Assembly (NCBI RefSeq): GCF_963675165.1
Contig: NC_087379.1
Location: 2,546,201-2,610,200, forward strand
From: Halichondria panicea
Taxonomy: Eukaryota; Porifera; Demospongiae; Suberitida; Halichondriidae
Length of the DNA stretch: 64,000 nt
Direction of reading: 5' to 3'
Part shown: piece after piece, positions 34,527-45,887 of the stretch
How the letters are laid out: every line of letters starts with the position of its first letter
How positions within the stretch are numbered: position 1 is the stretch's first letter
The notes under the pieces: model-generated
Told to the model about the DNA's origin: nothing
The model's input: only the letters and a program-made list of their open reading frames with translations
Database searches by the model: none
Position numbers and translations under genes: made by a program

Positions 34527-35416
34527 TTAATAATCACATGCTGGCCTATAATGATCATGAGATAAGGTAAACACCGTGTGTGCATGCATTTACGTCAGCA
34601 AGTGTGTGGGTTAATTCCCCAGCTGCATGGTACTCCCCTACATCACCATGATGATGTCTGCTTGTTTGTCTATACACATGCCATGGCTGCATGTTTCCAC
34701 AGAGCGTTTCTATATATAATGTAATGAACTATTGACAGTAACCTGATATAATATAGTTATAGATAATTTTATAGTAAAAACGAACTGTTGACAGTAACCT
34801 GATAGCTATAGATATCGATACAATTAACCCTGCCACCCGCTGGAGTCTAATTTCATACATGCAAATTCCAATTAACACTGAGTTGTTATACACAAGTCAT
34901 ACATGAGAATGTATACCGGTAGATCTTTATAATCTTGTATATCATTCTTCGCCGAATAAGGTGTAACTTTGGTGTTTATATAATTTTGCGTAAAATTAAC
35001 TTCACAAGATTCTGCATATAACTTAGCCGATATGCCATGTACGCGTGAGAATAAGGTGTTTGGGACACTGTCCACCATGCACATCCACCTCAGAAGCTCA
35101 GTGAGTATACACACATAAGGCTATACACATGCAGTATAATAAATTATGGCCACTATATAACGACTACAGTTACTGTAGTGATGCATGTGTTGTTCTTTAA
35201 AGGACCATAATTTCAACAGTTCAATAATTTTCTAGTAGCTTAAGAGTTAGAGGCAGTGGCGTAGCCAGAGGCCGGAGGGGTGCAGAGGGTGCTCCAGCAC
35301 CCCCCTCTCTGGCCTCAGACTCTGCTCCACAAGTTCCTTTTACTATTAATTAACTAGCTAAGCTAGCTAGCTAGTAGCCCCGATTCCAGGCCGCTTGAAC
35401 AAGGCTAGCTAGCTAG

Positions 35417-35467
35417 TAGCCTCGATTCCAGGCCGTATTTTTATCGGCCTGGAATCGAGGGAGGCTA
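35417..35467. mobile_element. 51-base remnant or minimal form of the TAGCCTCG MITE
   Basis: TAGCCTCGATTCCAGGCCG, five T with AT, then the inverted terminus, flanked by GCTAGCTAG on both sides. It has the same target duplication as the 605-base form in copy 1, so the two are allelic states of one insertion. Its layout resembles the independent 56-base element at 2457-2512. Confidence 0.8.
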
Positions 35468-35597
35468 GCTAGCTAGCTGATATGAGATCGAGTACTACGA
35501 ACTCAAAACTCCACCTCTAACTATCTAGCTCCACCTCCAAATATTCATTCCAGTCAGTGCACATGCGCAAAGCCACGTGGCTGAGCAGACTGTTCAG

Positions 35598-36039
35598 TAG
35601 CCTCGATTCCCGGCCGCTTGAACAAGGCGGCCTGGTATACCTTGTATGCGCATGCGCAAAATAATTGACAACAATTTCATCATACAAATTGTAAAAAAAC
35701 GGACAAAGTTACAAAAGGGAATAATACGTATGACAATGTGACCACAATGGCAGCTTTCAATCAAAGTAGAATAATTATGCTGCAGCAGTGTTGCTTCTTC
35801 TAGCTCTGTTTATCAAAGAGACAGTTCAAGAAAGCCTCCCAGACAGCTAGAGCTGCCAGCTAGGAAGAGTGGTGGACTCTTTAATACATCAGTATATCTT
35901 GAGTGAATAACTTCCTGAGTGTCGAGTTAATGACAGTATCCACAAATACACGGATTACCCCCTTTTTGGGGTAATGTACACGCATGCGCATACAAGGTAT
36001 ACCAGGCCGCCTTGTTCAAGCGGCTGGGAATCGAGGCTA
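35598..36039. mobile_element. TAGCCTCG-type MITE (copy 2)
   Basis: Counterpart of 18883-19324, with the same ACTGTTCAG duplication. Confidence 0.9.
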
Positions 36040-36948
36040 ACTGTTCAGCAGCTATTACCATCATCATCATGTCACTCTTTGAGTTGAGGCCAGTTCACAG
36101 AGCAGCACTGCAAAACTGCAAGTGGCTTGCCACCCTGTCCTGCTAATTCACAAGCAGAACCTGGTTAGCAGCTGCATGATTTAATTGTCACAACTCAAAC
36201 AATGCATTTTATAGGACATCTTCAGATGAAGATGTGGCTTAACCACCAGTACCCTCAAAGCAGCAGCAGCAGCAGTACTCTCATTTCTTTAGCCAGATTG
36301 CGTTAGAATCAATCTCAGAGCATTTAACAACAACAAATTTCTGGGGGAGTGCCCCCAGACCCCCCACTGGTAATCCATTCATCAAGCACCCCCCTCTCTC
36401 AAATCCTGGCTATGCCCCTGAGAGGGATAGGAAACGGAGTGGTGCACGTGATAATTTTACATTGAATCTGCAGTGGAGCCTAGAAAATTATCCGCGTTAC
36501 GAGGCTATTAAGCACATTTTTGCCGGGTAACTCCCAAAGCTGTGTTTCCTCGAGACATCATCTCTTCAGCAATATATAACACGCTTAGTCCATGAGCCAC
36601 GTGTAGTTACTTGCTATGACTGACCACACCCAGTAAAAAACCATATGTTCCCAAGGCTGTTTTAGAGCTATTGGAACATATAATGTGTAAGCGTGCTGGT
36701 TATGACTACTACAATAGGTATAGACCTTGAAATATAAGTGAGTTGCACGGACTAAGCACAGTTATTTGTAGTTTATTATGCACTGAGTGTAGAAATAGAT
36801 ATTGTTGTGATGGCCTCGATTAAACCGCAACGTAGCGCGGATGTTACTCGAGATACCAACCGTTTCCTATCCCTCTAACTCTTCAATATAATTATGCTTA
36901 AAGTGAGCTCATGCATTATATATACCTTTTACACCCATTCAAACCGTG

Positions 36949-37404
36949 TACCGTATATCTTCTAATTTATCGGACACTTCTAATTACCCCGGACACTCTT
37001 TTGGGCAATTTTCGCTGTTCTAATACAACGGACACTCCAGTACTTTAATATTACTAAATATCCGGACAATACCTTGAAAAGTTGAGCTACATTCATAGAC
37101 GGCAAGTAAGACTTAGAGTGCTGCAGTTAGATAGCTTTCAAGTTTGAGTAGCTAGTTTTAGATAGTATAGTGCAACTATTCAGTCGCACACTGTTCTATG
37201 TGTGTCTTAGACACCTCTCTGTTTATGAGTACATTACTGAAAAAAGCTGTGTAACAAATTAATTATTAAACTTAGCTAGCTCGCATGCAGCTGCTTGCTT
37301 GTTCTAATTATTCCGGACACTTCGCATGCTCTATAAAAATCTGTTCCAATTATACCCGGACAATTTCTTTTTTTGCTGTCCAATAAATTAGAAGATATAC
37401 GGTA
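36949..37404. mobile_element. MITE with TACCGTATATCTTCTAAT termini (copy 2)
   Basis: Counterpart of 20234-20689. Confidence 0.75.
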
Positions 37405-38070
37405 TACCTTGTATGATAGGACTCAAGAATTCAATGACGTAGAACAAGTCACAGTTTCGAGTGCTTTGGTCTGTTTTAATTATAGATCTATATATATAGT
37501 TATAAAACCAGAAAGCTCATCATTATAATTATAGATAGATACTATATACACACGGCCATAAATATTTGTATAGGTTGCACATGCATTTATAGATCGTGCA
37601 GTATATACAGATATCGAAGTTCATTGGATGGAATTTATAGTCTCTATATAACCTAAGTCTAAGATAGTCAGTATAATTATACTAGCCACTGAGTCAGGCT
37701 ATAGCCTCCCCTCCCATGCATGACATCCTGTGGTGCGTGTTTTGTGTAACCAGACTTTAATGTTGGCTACGCTCCGAAGCGTCAATCAGCGGTAATACCC
37801 TCAACTACCCATCAGCCTTATGGGGAGTTGGAGGGGTGGAGCAGCGTAGGAGGAGGCCGTCTATGAATATGATTAGCTGCAATTCCCTGCGGTTAATTTT
37901 TGGGTCAATGAATATCATTAATCCCAGGACGAGGGAATAAATTAGGTGAGTAGCTAGATTACGAGCCCCCTCCAAAAAGAATCAATTTATCTGAGTCCAC
38001 AGAGTATTTACGAATACACAAGTAGTAATTATATATAGGTACGTCACATAAACATAGTACGTTACATTAA

Positions 38071-39243
38071 TTAAGGTGCGGGTTCTGTACTAATAACTGC
38101 TGAATAGCTAGCGAGTTTGGTGCGAATATAGAGTTGGTATGCTGAGCTTTTCCATCTGCCCAGCATTTGGATGACAGGTTCGCTGAGACCGTGGGCCCCG
38201 GCAGCAGTGGCGGCCCCAATCCGAAATGAGTGGCCAGCGTACCTAGAGGAGTCCACGCCCAGGCGCGAAAGAGCGTCTCGGACTTGGGACACAAATCTAG
38301 ACTTGGTGAGAGGGCGTCCGTCCGCAAATAAAAATAGAAAACCCTGACGGTTACCTCGGAGTGCGAGATATGACAGCAACGCTGTCACTGGGCACAGAGG
38401 ATTATTGGTTCGGCCAAGGACTATTTCGACCCCTTGGCGAAACGGATCTGTTTTAGATGCTTTCAGGCAAACCTTGACCACTTGGGGATCAGCAATATTG
38501 TCCACTGACACGTCATTGAAACATAGGTGGGAGGATGGGTCGAATGCAGACTCCGATGGGATGGTCATTTCACCCGATCGCATGAAGCCAAAGAAGCAAG
38601 TGCATATGGCTGCCCACAGCATGAACGAGTCTGCCTCGTTCCCTTTTGATGCGAAAAAGGAACGTAGTTTGTGAAGATGGGCTAGGGTAATTGGGAGCCG
38701 TTTTGGGGAGGATGTCTTATGGCGTGCCTGCTGCATTTTAATGCCCCGGATGACACCTTCCAACTTGGGAAAAGTGGAGATCATGGGGTCTGGGAAATTG
38801 CAAGCTATTTGCAAGTGCCTTAGTGCCGAGAGATAAGATTTAACTGTGGTATGTGCAATGTTGTCTTTGGCCAACCAAGATACGTATCGGCAGAGATGTG
38901 TTTCTTGGAGTGGTAAGGGGGTGATGTCGAATTGTGTGCAAAAGGAGAGGTACCGTGCTTGTGCTGAGGTGTAGGTGCGTTGTGTAGAGGGGGCTAGGGC
39001 GTGGTGAAAATAGAATTCCACAGCCTTATCCAGGCCTGTGATGTCCAGTCCGGTTTCTCCCCGAGAAGAAGCTCCAGGACTGCTTTGGGTATTGATGAGG
39101 GTAGTCTCCGTGCCTGAGGGGAGAGAGAGAGAAATAATTGAGCCTTGTTCCGAGAGAGAGCGTCTGCCAGAACGTTCTCTGCCCCCGGAATATGTGCCAA
39201 CGAGAAAATGAAGTTGAAAGATGCAGCCACAAATGTTAAGCAC
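38071..39243 (-). CDS. DIRS-type tyrosine recombinase (copy 2)
   Basis: Identical 390-codon frame to 21356-22528, with the GFMRSGEMT, GHSFRIG and YQLYIR landmarks. Here the rest of the host DIRS element can be followed upstream across the complete copia insertion. Confidence 0.9.
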   Translation of the reverse strand: MLNICGCIFQLHFLVGTYSGGRERSGRRSLSEQGSIISLSLPSGTETTLINTQSSPGASSRGETGLDITGLDKAVEFYFHHALAPSTQRTYTSAQARYLSFCTQFDITPLPLQETHLCRYVSWLAKDNIAHTTVKSYLSALRHLQIACNFPDPMISTFPKLEGVIRGIKMQQARHKTSSPKRLPITLAHLHKLRSFFASKGNEADSFMLWAAICTCFFGFMRSGEMTIPSESAFDPSSHLCFNDVSVDNIADPQVVKVCLKASKTDPFRQGVEIVLGRTNNPLCPVTALLSYLALRGNRQGFLFLFADGRPLTKSRFVSQVRDALSRLGVDSSRYAGHSFRIGAATAAGAHGLSEPVIQMLGRWKSSAYQLYIRTKLASYSAVISTEPAP

Positions 39244-39676
39244 GCATGAGATGCATCATTGAATTGTCGCAAACAGAGCCCGAATTGAGTAGCGCTACGA
39301 CTGCTGAATTGTCGGAGTGAAACCGCACCGATAGGCCCTGCCAATTTTTTCCCCATAGTATTGCGGCGATGACAATCGGAATCATTTCTTTGGCTGAAAT
39401 GTGGCATTCCCCTGTGGCTGGGGGCCATTGGAGCTGGCTGGGCCTGTCAAAGCTGCGCATCCCCATGAACCCGAAGCGTCCGAGTATACATGTAGCTGTG
39501 GGCGCTGGAGGCTATAGGCGTATAGCATGGAAGTGCCATTCCATTGGTGTGCAAAGGTCCTCCACCAGGTAATGTCGGATCGAGCGCCAATGTTCAGGCG
39601 GGCGAACTGCTCTAAGTGGTTGACTACCGTGGCCAGGTCTATGAGTCGGCAAAGGAAGCTTGGCGTACCACCTTTG
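38994..39676 (-). pseudogene. DIRS RNase H region (copy 2)
   Basis: Counterpart of 22279-22961, with the same one-base frame change. It ends at the copia left flank CTTTG (39672-39676). Confidence 0.85.
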
Positions 39677-39880
39677 TGTGGGAAAAGAGCACTCGTAGCT
39701 CGAACGACCTGAACTGGAAGTATCTAGAACATTCTAGATTGTATGTAGGCGTATAGGTATATATTTATGATTTGTGCCATGTGCTGTCAGTATCTCCATT
39801 TTATTCCTTTTTGTTAAAGCTGAGCTGTTGTTCTAAATTCTGTTGCTATCGCTATTATAAACTGACTGGCTGCGCCAACA
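39677..39880 (+). repeat. Copia 5' LTR
   Basis: 204 bases, TG...CA. It includes a region around TATATATTTATGATTTGTGC upstream of the probable transcription start. Compared with the 3' LTR it has one extra base (GTCAGTATCTCC versus GTCATATCTCC) and an extra AAATTCTGT-type stretch. Confidence 0.9.
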
Positions 39881-39895
39881 GGTTATGGGCCCAGG
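39881..39895 (+). promoter_or_regulatory. Primer-binding site (initiator tRNA-Met half-molecule type)
   Basis: GGTTATGGGCCCAG directly follows the LTR. Its complement CTGGGCCCATAACC is the anticodon stem-loop sequence of eukaryotic initiator tRNA-Met (CAT anticodon). Priming by an internal tRNA fragment is known for Drosophila copia. The gag ATG follows at 39896. Confidence 0.8.
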
Positions 39896-40653
39896 ATGGC
39901 TACAGAAATGAAGACTGCCGCTATTGTCTCGCTCAAGGGAGCTCAACGTGGAAGGTTCAGTGTCGTATGGCTCTAGTACGAGAAGGACTGTGGGGGATAG
40001 TTGCTGGAACAGAGACTGCACCTGAAGAAGAAGCAGAGGCTGACCGCCGTTCGAAGTTCCTAGCTCGACGTGACCGTGCACTTGCGACGATAGTGCTAGG
40101 TATGGATCCCTCTCTACTCTACCTTATTGGAGACCCCGAAGACCCCGTTGTTGTTTGTACGAAATTGCAGAATCAGTTTCAAAAGAAGACATGGGCCAAT
40201 AAGTTGGCTCTGAGATGAAGACTGCACTCTCTACAGCTGAAAGACGGAGCAACTGTCCAAGATCACATCAAGTCCATGACAGAACTGTTTAATGAACTGG
40301 CGATTGTTGGAGATGCGATAGATGAGGAGGACCGTGTGGTGTATTTGTTGGCTAGTTTGCCGGATTCGTTCAATACACTTGTTACTGCTCTTGAAGCGAA
40401 TGAAGATGTTCCCAAGATGGAGGTTGTTACCGAACGGTTGTTGCATTCCGAGAGGAAGCAGAAAGACAAATCGAGTATTGAGTTTAGCGAAAAGGCTATG
40501 GCAGCTAAGTTTAAAGGTCGAAGTCAAACAGTAAGGTGCCACTACTGTAAGAAGGTTGGACACATTCAAAGGAACTGTCTGGAGCGTGCTAAGGACGAGG
40601 GATCTGGAAACACGAAAGGCAGAAGAAAGTTTAAACCTCACAAAGATTGCTAA
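39896..40653 (+). pseudogene. Copia gag with zinc knuckle
   Basis: Starts MATEMKTAAIVSLKGA. A frame change near 39945 is needed to reach TWKVQCRMALVREGLWGIV. A TGA at about 40215 follows ANKLALR, after which LQLKDGATVQDHIKSMTELF continues in the gag frame. The zinc knuckle CHYCKKVGHIQRNC (CX2CX4HX4C) is near the C terminus, followed by a basic tail and a stop. The layout matches the copia gag fold (UBN2-like) plus knuckle. Not functional as it stands. Confidence 0.85.
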
Positions 40654-43600
40654 CTAGTCATGTGAGTAAACCTGCACAACACTGGATTGTAGACTCCGGA
40701 GCTACCTGCCATATATGTAATTCGAAGGAACTATTCGAGGATTTTAACTGTGTACAACAACCACAATAAGTCACACTAGGAGATGATCGTAAACTGGAAG
40801 TTGTCGGTACAGGTGTTGTTAAACTCAAACTGAAACTACCTGGCGGAGAGACCAAAACTGGAAGACTAAGTGATGTTCTCTATGTACCTGAACTGGCGTA
40901 CAACTTGCTAAGTGCCCCAATTAAGGTTACAGAGGTTGGGAAAGAGGTCATGTTTGATGAGATGCAAGGTCAGATACTAAATGAAGAATGAGAACTCATT
41001 GCTGTGGCTTTTAAGACAGGAAGTCTGTACTACTGGAATTGTGAACCATTATCGGATAACCCTCAAGTCAATGCTGCTACCAATCCAGCCAAAGAGAACT
41101 TATGGCATCGGAGATTTGGTCACTTAGGTGAAGGAAACTTACGTACCCTGGCCAAAGATGGATTGGTGAATGGTTTTGATTATGACGTTTCGAAGTGAAC
41201 CTTGTGTGAGTGGGAAAATCCATAGAAGTGCTTTTCCTGGAACTGGTCGAGAATGAGCTAAAGAGCCACTAGGTCTCATCCACAGTGACGTCTGTGGTAA
41301 AATCGACTCGCCCTCACTTGGTGGTGCAGAGTACTTCGTGACCTTCATTGATGATAAAACACACTATGTCTGGATCTATATGCTGAAAAATAAGCATGAG
41401 GTGTTTGAAACATTTAAACGGTGGAAAGTGTTGGCTGAAAATTCGTCTGGCCACAAAGTAAAGACCTTCAGAACGGACAATGGAGGGGAGTACATGTCTA
41501 CTGAGCTTGAAAACTACCTGAAAAGCGAAGGAATCAAACATGAGTATACCATTCCAAAAACCCCGGAGCAAAATGGCGTTTCCGAAAGAATGAATAGGAC
41601 CCTTGTGGAAGCTGTACGGTCTATGCTCGCTGACTCCAAGCTACCACATCAATTCTGGGCTGAAGCTTTATCTACAGCGTCCTATCTCCTCAACAGAAGT
41701 CCTACAAAGACTTTGGGTGACGAAACACCCTTTGAAGCCTGGGTTGGTAAGAAACCCGCATCTTAGAGCATTTGGGTGTGTTGCATATTCGCATGTGCCC
41801 AAGGATCAACGGAAGAAGCTCGATTCCAAAGCAAAGAAATGCATTTTCCTTGCTTATGCTGAACAGAGGAAAGGCTACCGTCTGTACGATATGGGCACCT
41901 CAAAAATTATTCACAGTCGTGATGTTGTCTTTAATGAATCCTCAAGAGGAATCGACCCTGAGCAGGAGGAGAATCAAATCGTTCAAGTTGAGAGCTTTCC
42001 CGAAGAGATGGAAGAAGACTCAAACCCACCTGAAGAAGACTCAAACCAGGAACCACCACAAGATGACTCTACAGAAGCTGACTCTACTGAAGAAGTCGAA
42101 ACAGAAACTCAAATACCTCAAAGGACGTCGAGTAGGGAAATCAAACGCCCTGACTATTATGGAGTAAGACTCTACACTGTACTGAAGGAGCCAGAAACTG
42201 TCGCAGATGCTCTCAGAAGTTCTGACAAGACAAAGTGGGAAGTGGCAATGCAGAAGGAGATGGATTCAATCCATTCCAATGACGTCTGGGATCTTGTCAA
42301 GTTACCCAAAGACTGCAAACCCGTTGGTAACAAATGGGTATTTAAACGGAAAACTGGTGCTGATGGAAACATTGAAAGATACAAAGCTCGCCTAGTTGCA
42401 CAAGGCAAAGACATGGTTTGGATTACGACGAAACATTTAGTCCGGTCATTCGATTTGAATCTGTTCGTAGCCTGGTTGCTATTTCTGTTCAGAAAGGTCT
42501 CAAGTTGCATCAATTAGATGTCACTGCAGCATTCCTCAATGGTTACCTTGAAGAGGAAGTATACATGAAGCAACCAGAAGGTTTTGTTGTGGAAGGCAAG
42601 GAACATTTAGTTTGTAAACTGAAGCACAGCCTGTACGGTTTGAAACAAAGCCCCAGATGTTGGAACTATGTTCTCGACTCTCATCTCAAGAGTATGGGCT
42701 TTGTCCAATCTGCTAATGATCCGTGTATTTACACTGCATCTGAAGGAGAAACATTCCTAATAGGAGTCTATGTCGACGACATTGTGATCGCTGGAGAAAG
42801 CTCTGAGAGAATCACAGAAGTAAAGAAAGCTCTATCAGAGAAATTTGATGTGAAAGATCTCGGGGAATTTAACTACTTTCTCGGTGTACAAGTGGTTAAA
42901 GACCACACAGATGGTGAAGTTTGGATAGGTCAATCTACCTTTACGGAATCAGTTCTCAGGAAGTATGGTATGGAAGAGGCCAAACCAATTAAGACTCCAG
43001 TCAATGTTAATTTGAAGTTGGTGAAAGCATCCGAAGAATCCGAGTCTGCTGATCAAGGTTTATACCAGTCCGCAGTGGGCAGCCTGCTCTATCTGTCCTC
43101 TAGAACACGACCTGATATTGCATTTGCAGTCAATAGTGCTGCTCGTTTCTGTTCAAATCCGACCAAAGAGCATTGGACAGCTGTGAAGCGTATTTTCAGA
43201 TACCTCAGAGGAACTACCCAGTTTGGTCTACTGTATGCCAAAGGAGAATCCAGTGATCTGATAGGATACTCTGATGCTGACTGGGCAGGTGATTGTAATG
43301 ACTACAAGTCGACTACTGGCTACATGTTTCAGATTGGAGGCACAGCAGTAACCTGGAAGAGTAAGAAGCAATCCTGTGTTGCTCTATCCACGGCAGAAGC
43401 TGAGTACATGGCTCTTGCGAGTACAGATGAGGGAACTTACCTCTGATCTGTGTAATCAACCGTCTGAACCAACACTAATATTCGAGGATAACCAATCTGC
43501 AATCTGCATGGCTAAGAATCCGCAGTTTCACGGAAGGTCGAAACATATAAACATAAAGTTTCATTTCGTTCGTGAACAAGTTGGTACAAACAAGATTTGT

Positions 43601-43720
43601 TTGGAGTATTATCCGACGGAAGATATGTTAGCCGATATACTTACGACAGGTTTAAGTTGTGTGAAATTCGAACGACTCACCAAGATGTGGGGAATGAGCA
43701 ATCGACCCTCGAGTGAGAAG
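40654..43720 (+). pseudogene. Copia pol: protease, integrase, reverse transcriptase, RNase H (broken)
   Basis: In order: aspartic protease VDSGATCH (about 40686-40710); pre-integrase zinc region LWHRRFGHLGEGNL; integrase with HSDVCG, RTDNGGEY and NGVSERMNR as the D, D, E residues; reverse transcriptase from DALRSSDKTKWEVAM with YDETFSPV, LDVTAAFLNG, YGLKQSPRCWN and YVDDIVIAG (about 42768); RNase H with YSDADWAGD, ALSTAEAEYMAL and, after a frame change at about 43430, EDNQSAICMAKNP. Stops occur near 40767, 40989 and 41196; frame changes near 41200, 41765, 42410 and 43430. Clearly inactive. Confidence 0.9.
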
Positions 43721-43723
43721 GAG
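43711..43723 (+). promoter_or_regulatory. Polypurine tract
   Basis: GAGTGAGAAGGAG immediately before the 3' LTR, the expected priming site for plus-strand DNA synthesis. Confidence 0.7.
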
Positions 43724-43917
43724 TGTGGGAAAAGAGCACTTGTAGCTCGAACGACCTGAACTGGAAGTATCTAGAACATTCTAGATTGTGTGTAGGCGTA
43801 TAGGTATATATTTATGATTTGTGCCATGTGCTGTCATATCTCCATTTTATTCCTTTTTGTTAAAGCTGAGCTGTTGTTCTTGCTATCGCTATTATAAACT
43901 GACTGGCTGCGCCAACA
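43724..43917 (+). repeat. Copia 3' LTR
   Basis: 194 bases, TGTGGGAAAAG to GCGCCAACA, followed by CTTTG (43918-43922), which equals the 5' flank. Confidence 0.9.
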
Positions 43918-44042
43918 CTTTGCAGCGTGCTGGAGGTGGCCGATTAGGGATAGCAGTTCACGTTTCCGAACAGCTTTGCGACTGCCCCAGTCCGATAAAG
44001 ATTGGCGTAGGCGGGCCAGTTTATCCTGAGGGAGGCGAATGA
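43918..44042 (-). pseudogene. DIRS reverse transcriptase thumb, other side of the copia insertion
   Basis: The minus strand reads IIRLPQDKLARLRQSLSDWG, then KRELLSLIGHLQHAAK, and continues directly into FLCRLIDLATVVNHLEQF at 39676 when the copia element and one CTTTG are set aside. The catalytic part of the reverse transcriptase (palm with its Asp pair) is missing; 44043-44255 should hold it but does not. Confidence 0.85.
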
Positions 44043-44255
44043 TGCGAGTTGCTGATTAACTATTGTATCTGAATATACTTGAACCTTTTAATCACAAAAA
44101 AGAAATTCATAATCTACGTACCTCTCCTTGTTAAGGGAGGGGGAATACTAATTGTAACACACACTGAATTGAACACCAAACACGAGTAGAGAAAAAAAAC
44201 ACCATGATAGATAATAGTGATAAATAACCAGTCCTTAAGGGTTAGTCCTTGCTAG
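44043..44255. other. Unrelated or deleted segment inside the DIRS element
   Basis: AT-rich sequence without coding potential, replacing most of the DIRS reverse transcriptase. Likely a deletion with filler, or another small insertion. No termini recognised. Confidence 0.4.
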
Positions 44256-45118
44256 TTATGGTAGCGGTCGGCCCCTTGCTGTGGGTTTGAGCCCTGTCGT
44301 CTGCATCTGGTCATGGGGTGGGGCCCTTGGCAGTGCCAGCAGACATGCGCGAAGGTGCACTTCCAAATCTGCATACGCCAAATCTGCATACGCCGTTCCC
44401 GAAGTTAAAATTATGGCAGATCGGGGTTCCGTCTGGCAGTGAGCGCTCAGGCAAAGAGCATTTGGGGGTTGGGGACTGGTAAGTGTTCTGGCGTTTTCTG
44501 ATAGGTTCCCCAGGCGACGGCTGTTTTTGGTCTGTGAGTGGGCAGTTCCCTTGGCGGTGTTCTCCTGAGTGACAGATGGAGCACCATGCGTCCAGCGAGG
44601 AGTTAATATGGTGGAAATATTTGGCATGTAGACCGTAGTCCAGTTGGGACCAGTCTATCTTACCCAGGTCAGCCGCCTCCTGCCGGAAGCTGTAGTCATA
44701 CAGCACCCAGGTCGGCCAGCGGAAACGCTGGCTGAGATAGCCTATATTTTTCTGGTATAGCATTAGGGACGTTGCCCTATGGGGGTGCTTTGTTAGTAGC
44801 GCTGCTGTGTATAGTGAGAAGCACTGCACCCAGGTGCCTAGTTCCGGGATGAGCCGTTTTGGTTGTACTGGGTTTGCTGGCTGGGTCAGCGAATCGAGAG
44901 GCCTGTTGGTGGCGGCTGGTGCGTGGCCTTTTGCGGGGGGTAGTTCTGCCAGGTCTACAATAGCTCCGCCAGGATAAGTTCGACCATGCTTCGATCGAGA
45001 GCAGGGCCACGACGATGGTCTTGCGGTGCGTTGTCCCGCTGGCGGTTAATCCCACGGATGTTAGGGACGTGGCGGGGGGGGAGTGTGCCAAAGCCCGAAC
45101 CTGTATGCATGGAGGCAT
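44256..45118 (-). pseudogene. DIRS ORF1 (gag-like), C-terminal part
   Basis: The minus strand reads YPGGAIVDLAELPPAKG, KRLIPELGTWVQCFSLY, GYLSQRFRWPTWVLYDYSF, then a Cys/His cluster (WCSICHSGEHRQGNC) and ICHNFNFGNGVCRFG. This arrangement is typical of ORF1 in DIRS-like elements of animals. A 15-base direct duplication (AAATCTGCATACGCC twice, 44368-44397) repeats the last cysteine motif. Frame changes lie near 45000 and 44310. The product would be the structural protein of the element. Confidence 0.75.
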
Positions 45119-45887
45119 GGGTTAGGATCGATTATTGTGCTGTGGGCGTGTACCCATTGGTCTGCGTGGACCTTAGTGGGTGCGTGTGCTTGTATAGAAT
45201 GCTGAACACATGCATGGTACTTTCGGGGTGTATGGATGCCAGCAAGGCAGCGGCTTGTGCATGATACCATTGTCCGCGTGGACTGTAGTTGCTTAGGGGT
45301 GTGTGCAGCATTGGGGGTGATGCGTTCACCGAGTGACTGAACTGACCCTACCAGCAGCTTATGCATTGGGGTGATGCGTTCACCGGGTGCCCGCGTGGAC
45401 AGGGGTGCCAGCGGGCTTATGTATTGGAGGTGATGCGTTTACCGAGTGTCAGCAGGCTCTTAGGCCTTAAAGGTGATGCGTTCACCAAGTGTACCCCTAG
45501 TTGCTTAGGGGTGTGAGTTATGCAATTGAGGGTGATGCGTTCACCGAGTGCCATGCCAGCAGGCCCTAGAGCTTTGAGCCCGCGCCTTGCAAAATACTGG
45601 TGTCGGCACTTATTACACAAAAATAACCATAATACCTTAACCAGAGTGCTACTAAATAGAGTGATGCGTTCACCAGGTGCCCGCGTGGACTGTGCTCACC
45701 CTAGTGATAATGCAGATGATGTATGCCAGCCATTTGTATAGTATGGTGATCATAACTATGGTGCCACATTCTATAGCATGGTGCCACATTTTTACACTAC
45801 TGAATTTGCCCTAGCATGGGCAGTGCCGTTGGGGGTGGGTGAATGGAGATGGGTGGGTGAATAGTGAGTCGGCTACTCCTAAACCCA
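45119..45887. repeat. Interval with six copies of the GGTGATGCGTTCACC palindrome
   Basis: GTGATGCGTTCACC or one-base variants occur at about 45317, 45371, 45431, 45473, 45532 and 45661, usually followed by GAGTG or GGGTG. GGTGA and TCACC form the stem and TGCGT the loop. Between them are short repeated phrases such as CCCGCGTGGAC, GTGCCAGC and TTGCTTAGGGGTGTG. The interval interrupts DIRS ORF1, so it is either an insertion or part of that element's regulatory region. Confidence 0.7.

Larger units (their letters stand above)
35254..36420. mobile_element. Nested hAT-like element (copy 2), 554 bases shorter
   Basis: Same termini and AGAGG flanks as 17985-19705. It contains the full second MITE but only a 51-base remnant of the first. 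The outer MITE continues to about 36880. Confidence 0.75.
25973..42487. repeat. Copy 2 of the ~17 kb near-identical repeat
   Basis: Begins at the base after the gap and matches copy 1 from 8702 with an offset of 17271, then 17269 after the poly-G change, then 16715 after the 554-base difference. Continues past the match into the rest of the copia element. See copy 1 for differences. Confidence 0.95.
39677..43917 (+). mobile_element. Complete but defective copia-type LTR retrotransposon
   Basis: 5' LTR 39677-39880 and 3' LTR 43724-43917, with CTTTG on both outer flanks (39672-39676 and 43918-43922), so both ends are genuine. The internal order gag, protease, integrase, reverse transcriptase, RNase H identifies Ty1/copia. 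It is inserted in antisense orientation within the DIRS element, between the reverse transcriptase thumb and RNase H. LTRs differ by two small indels (about 1 and 9 bases) and at least two substitutions. Confidence 0.95.

Noticed and set aside
8702-42487. Genuine recent tandem duplication
   Set aside because: Not excluded, but the match starts and ends exactly at the assembly gap, which a biological event would not be expected to do.
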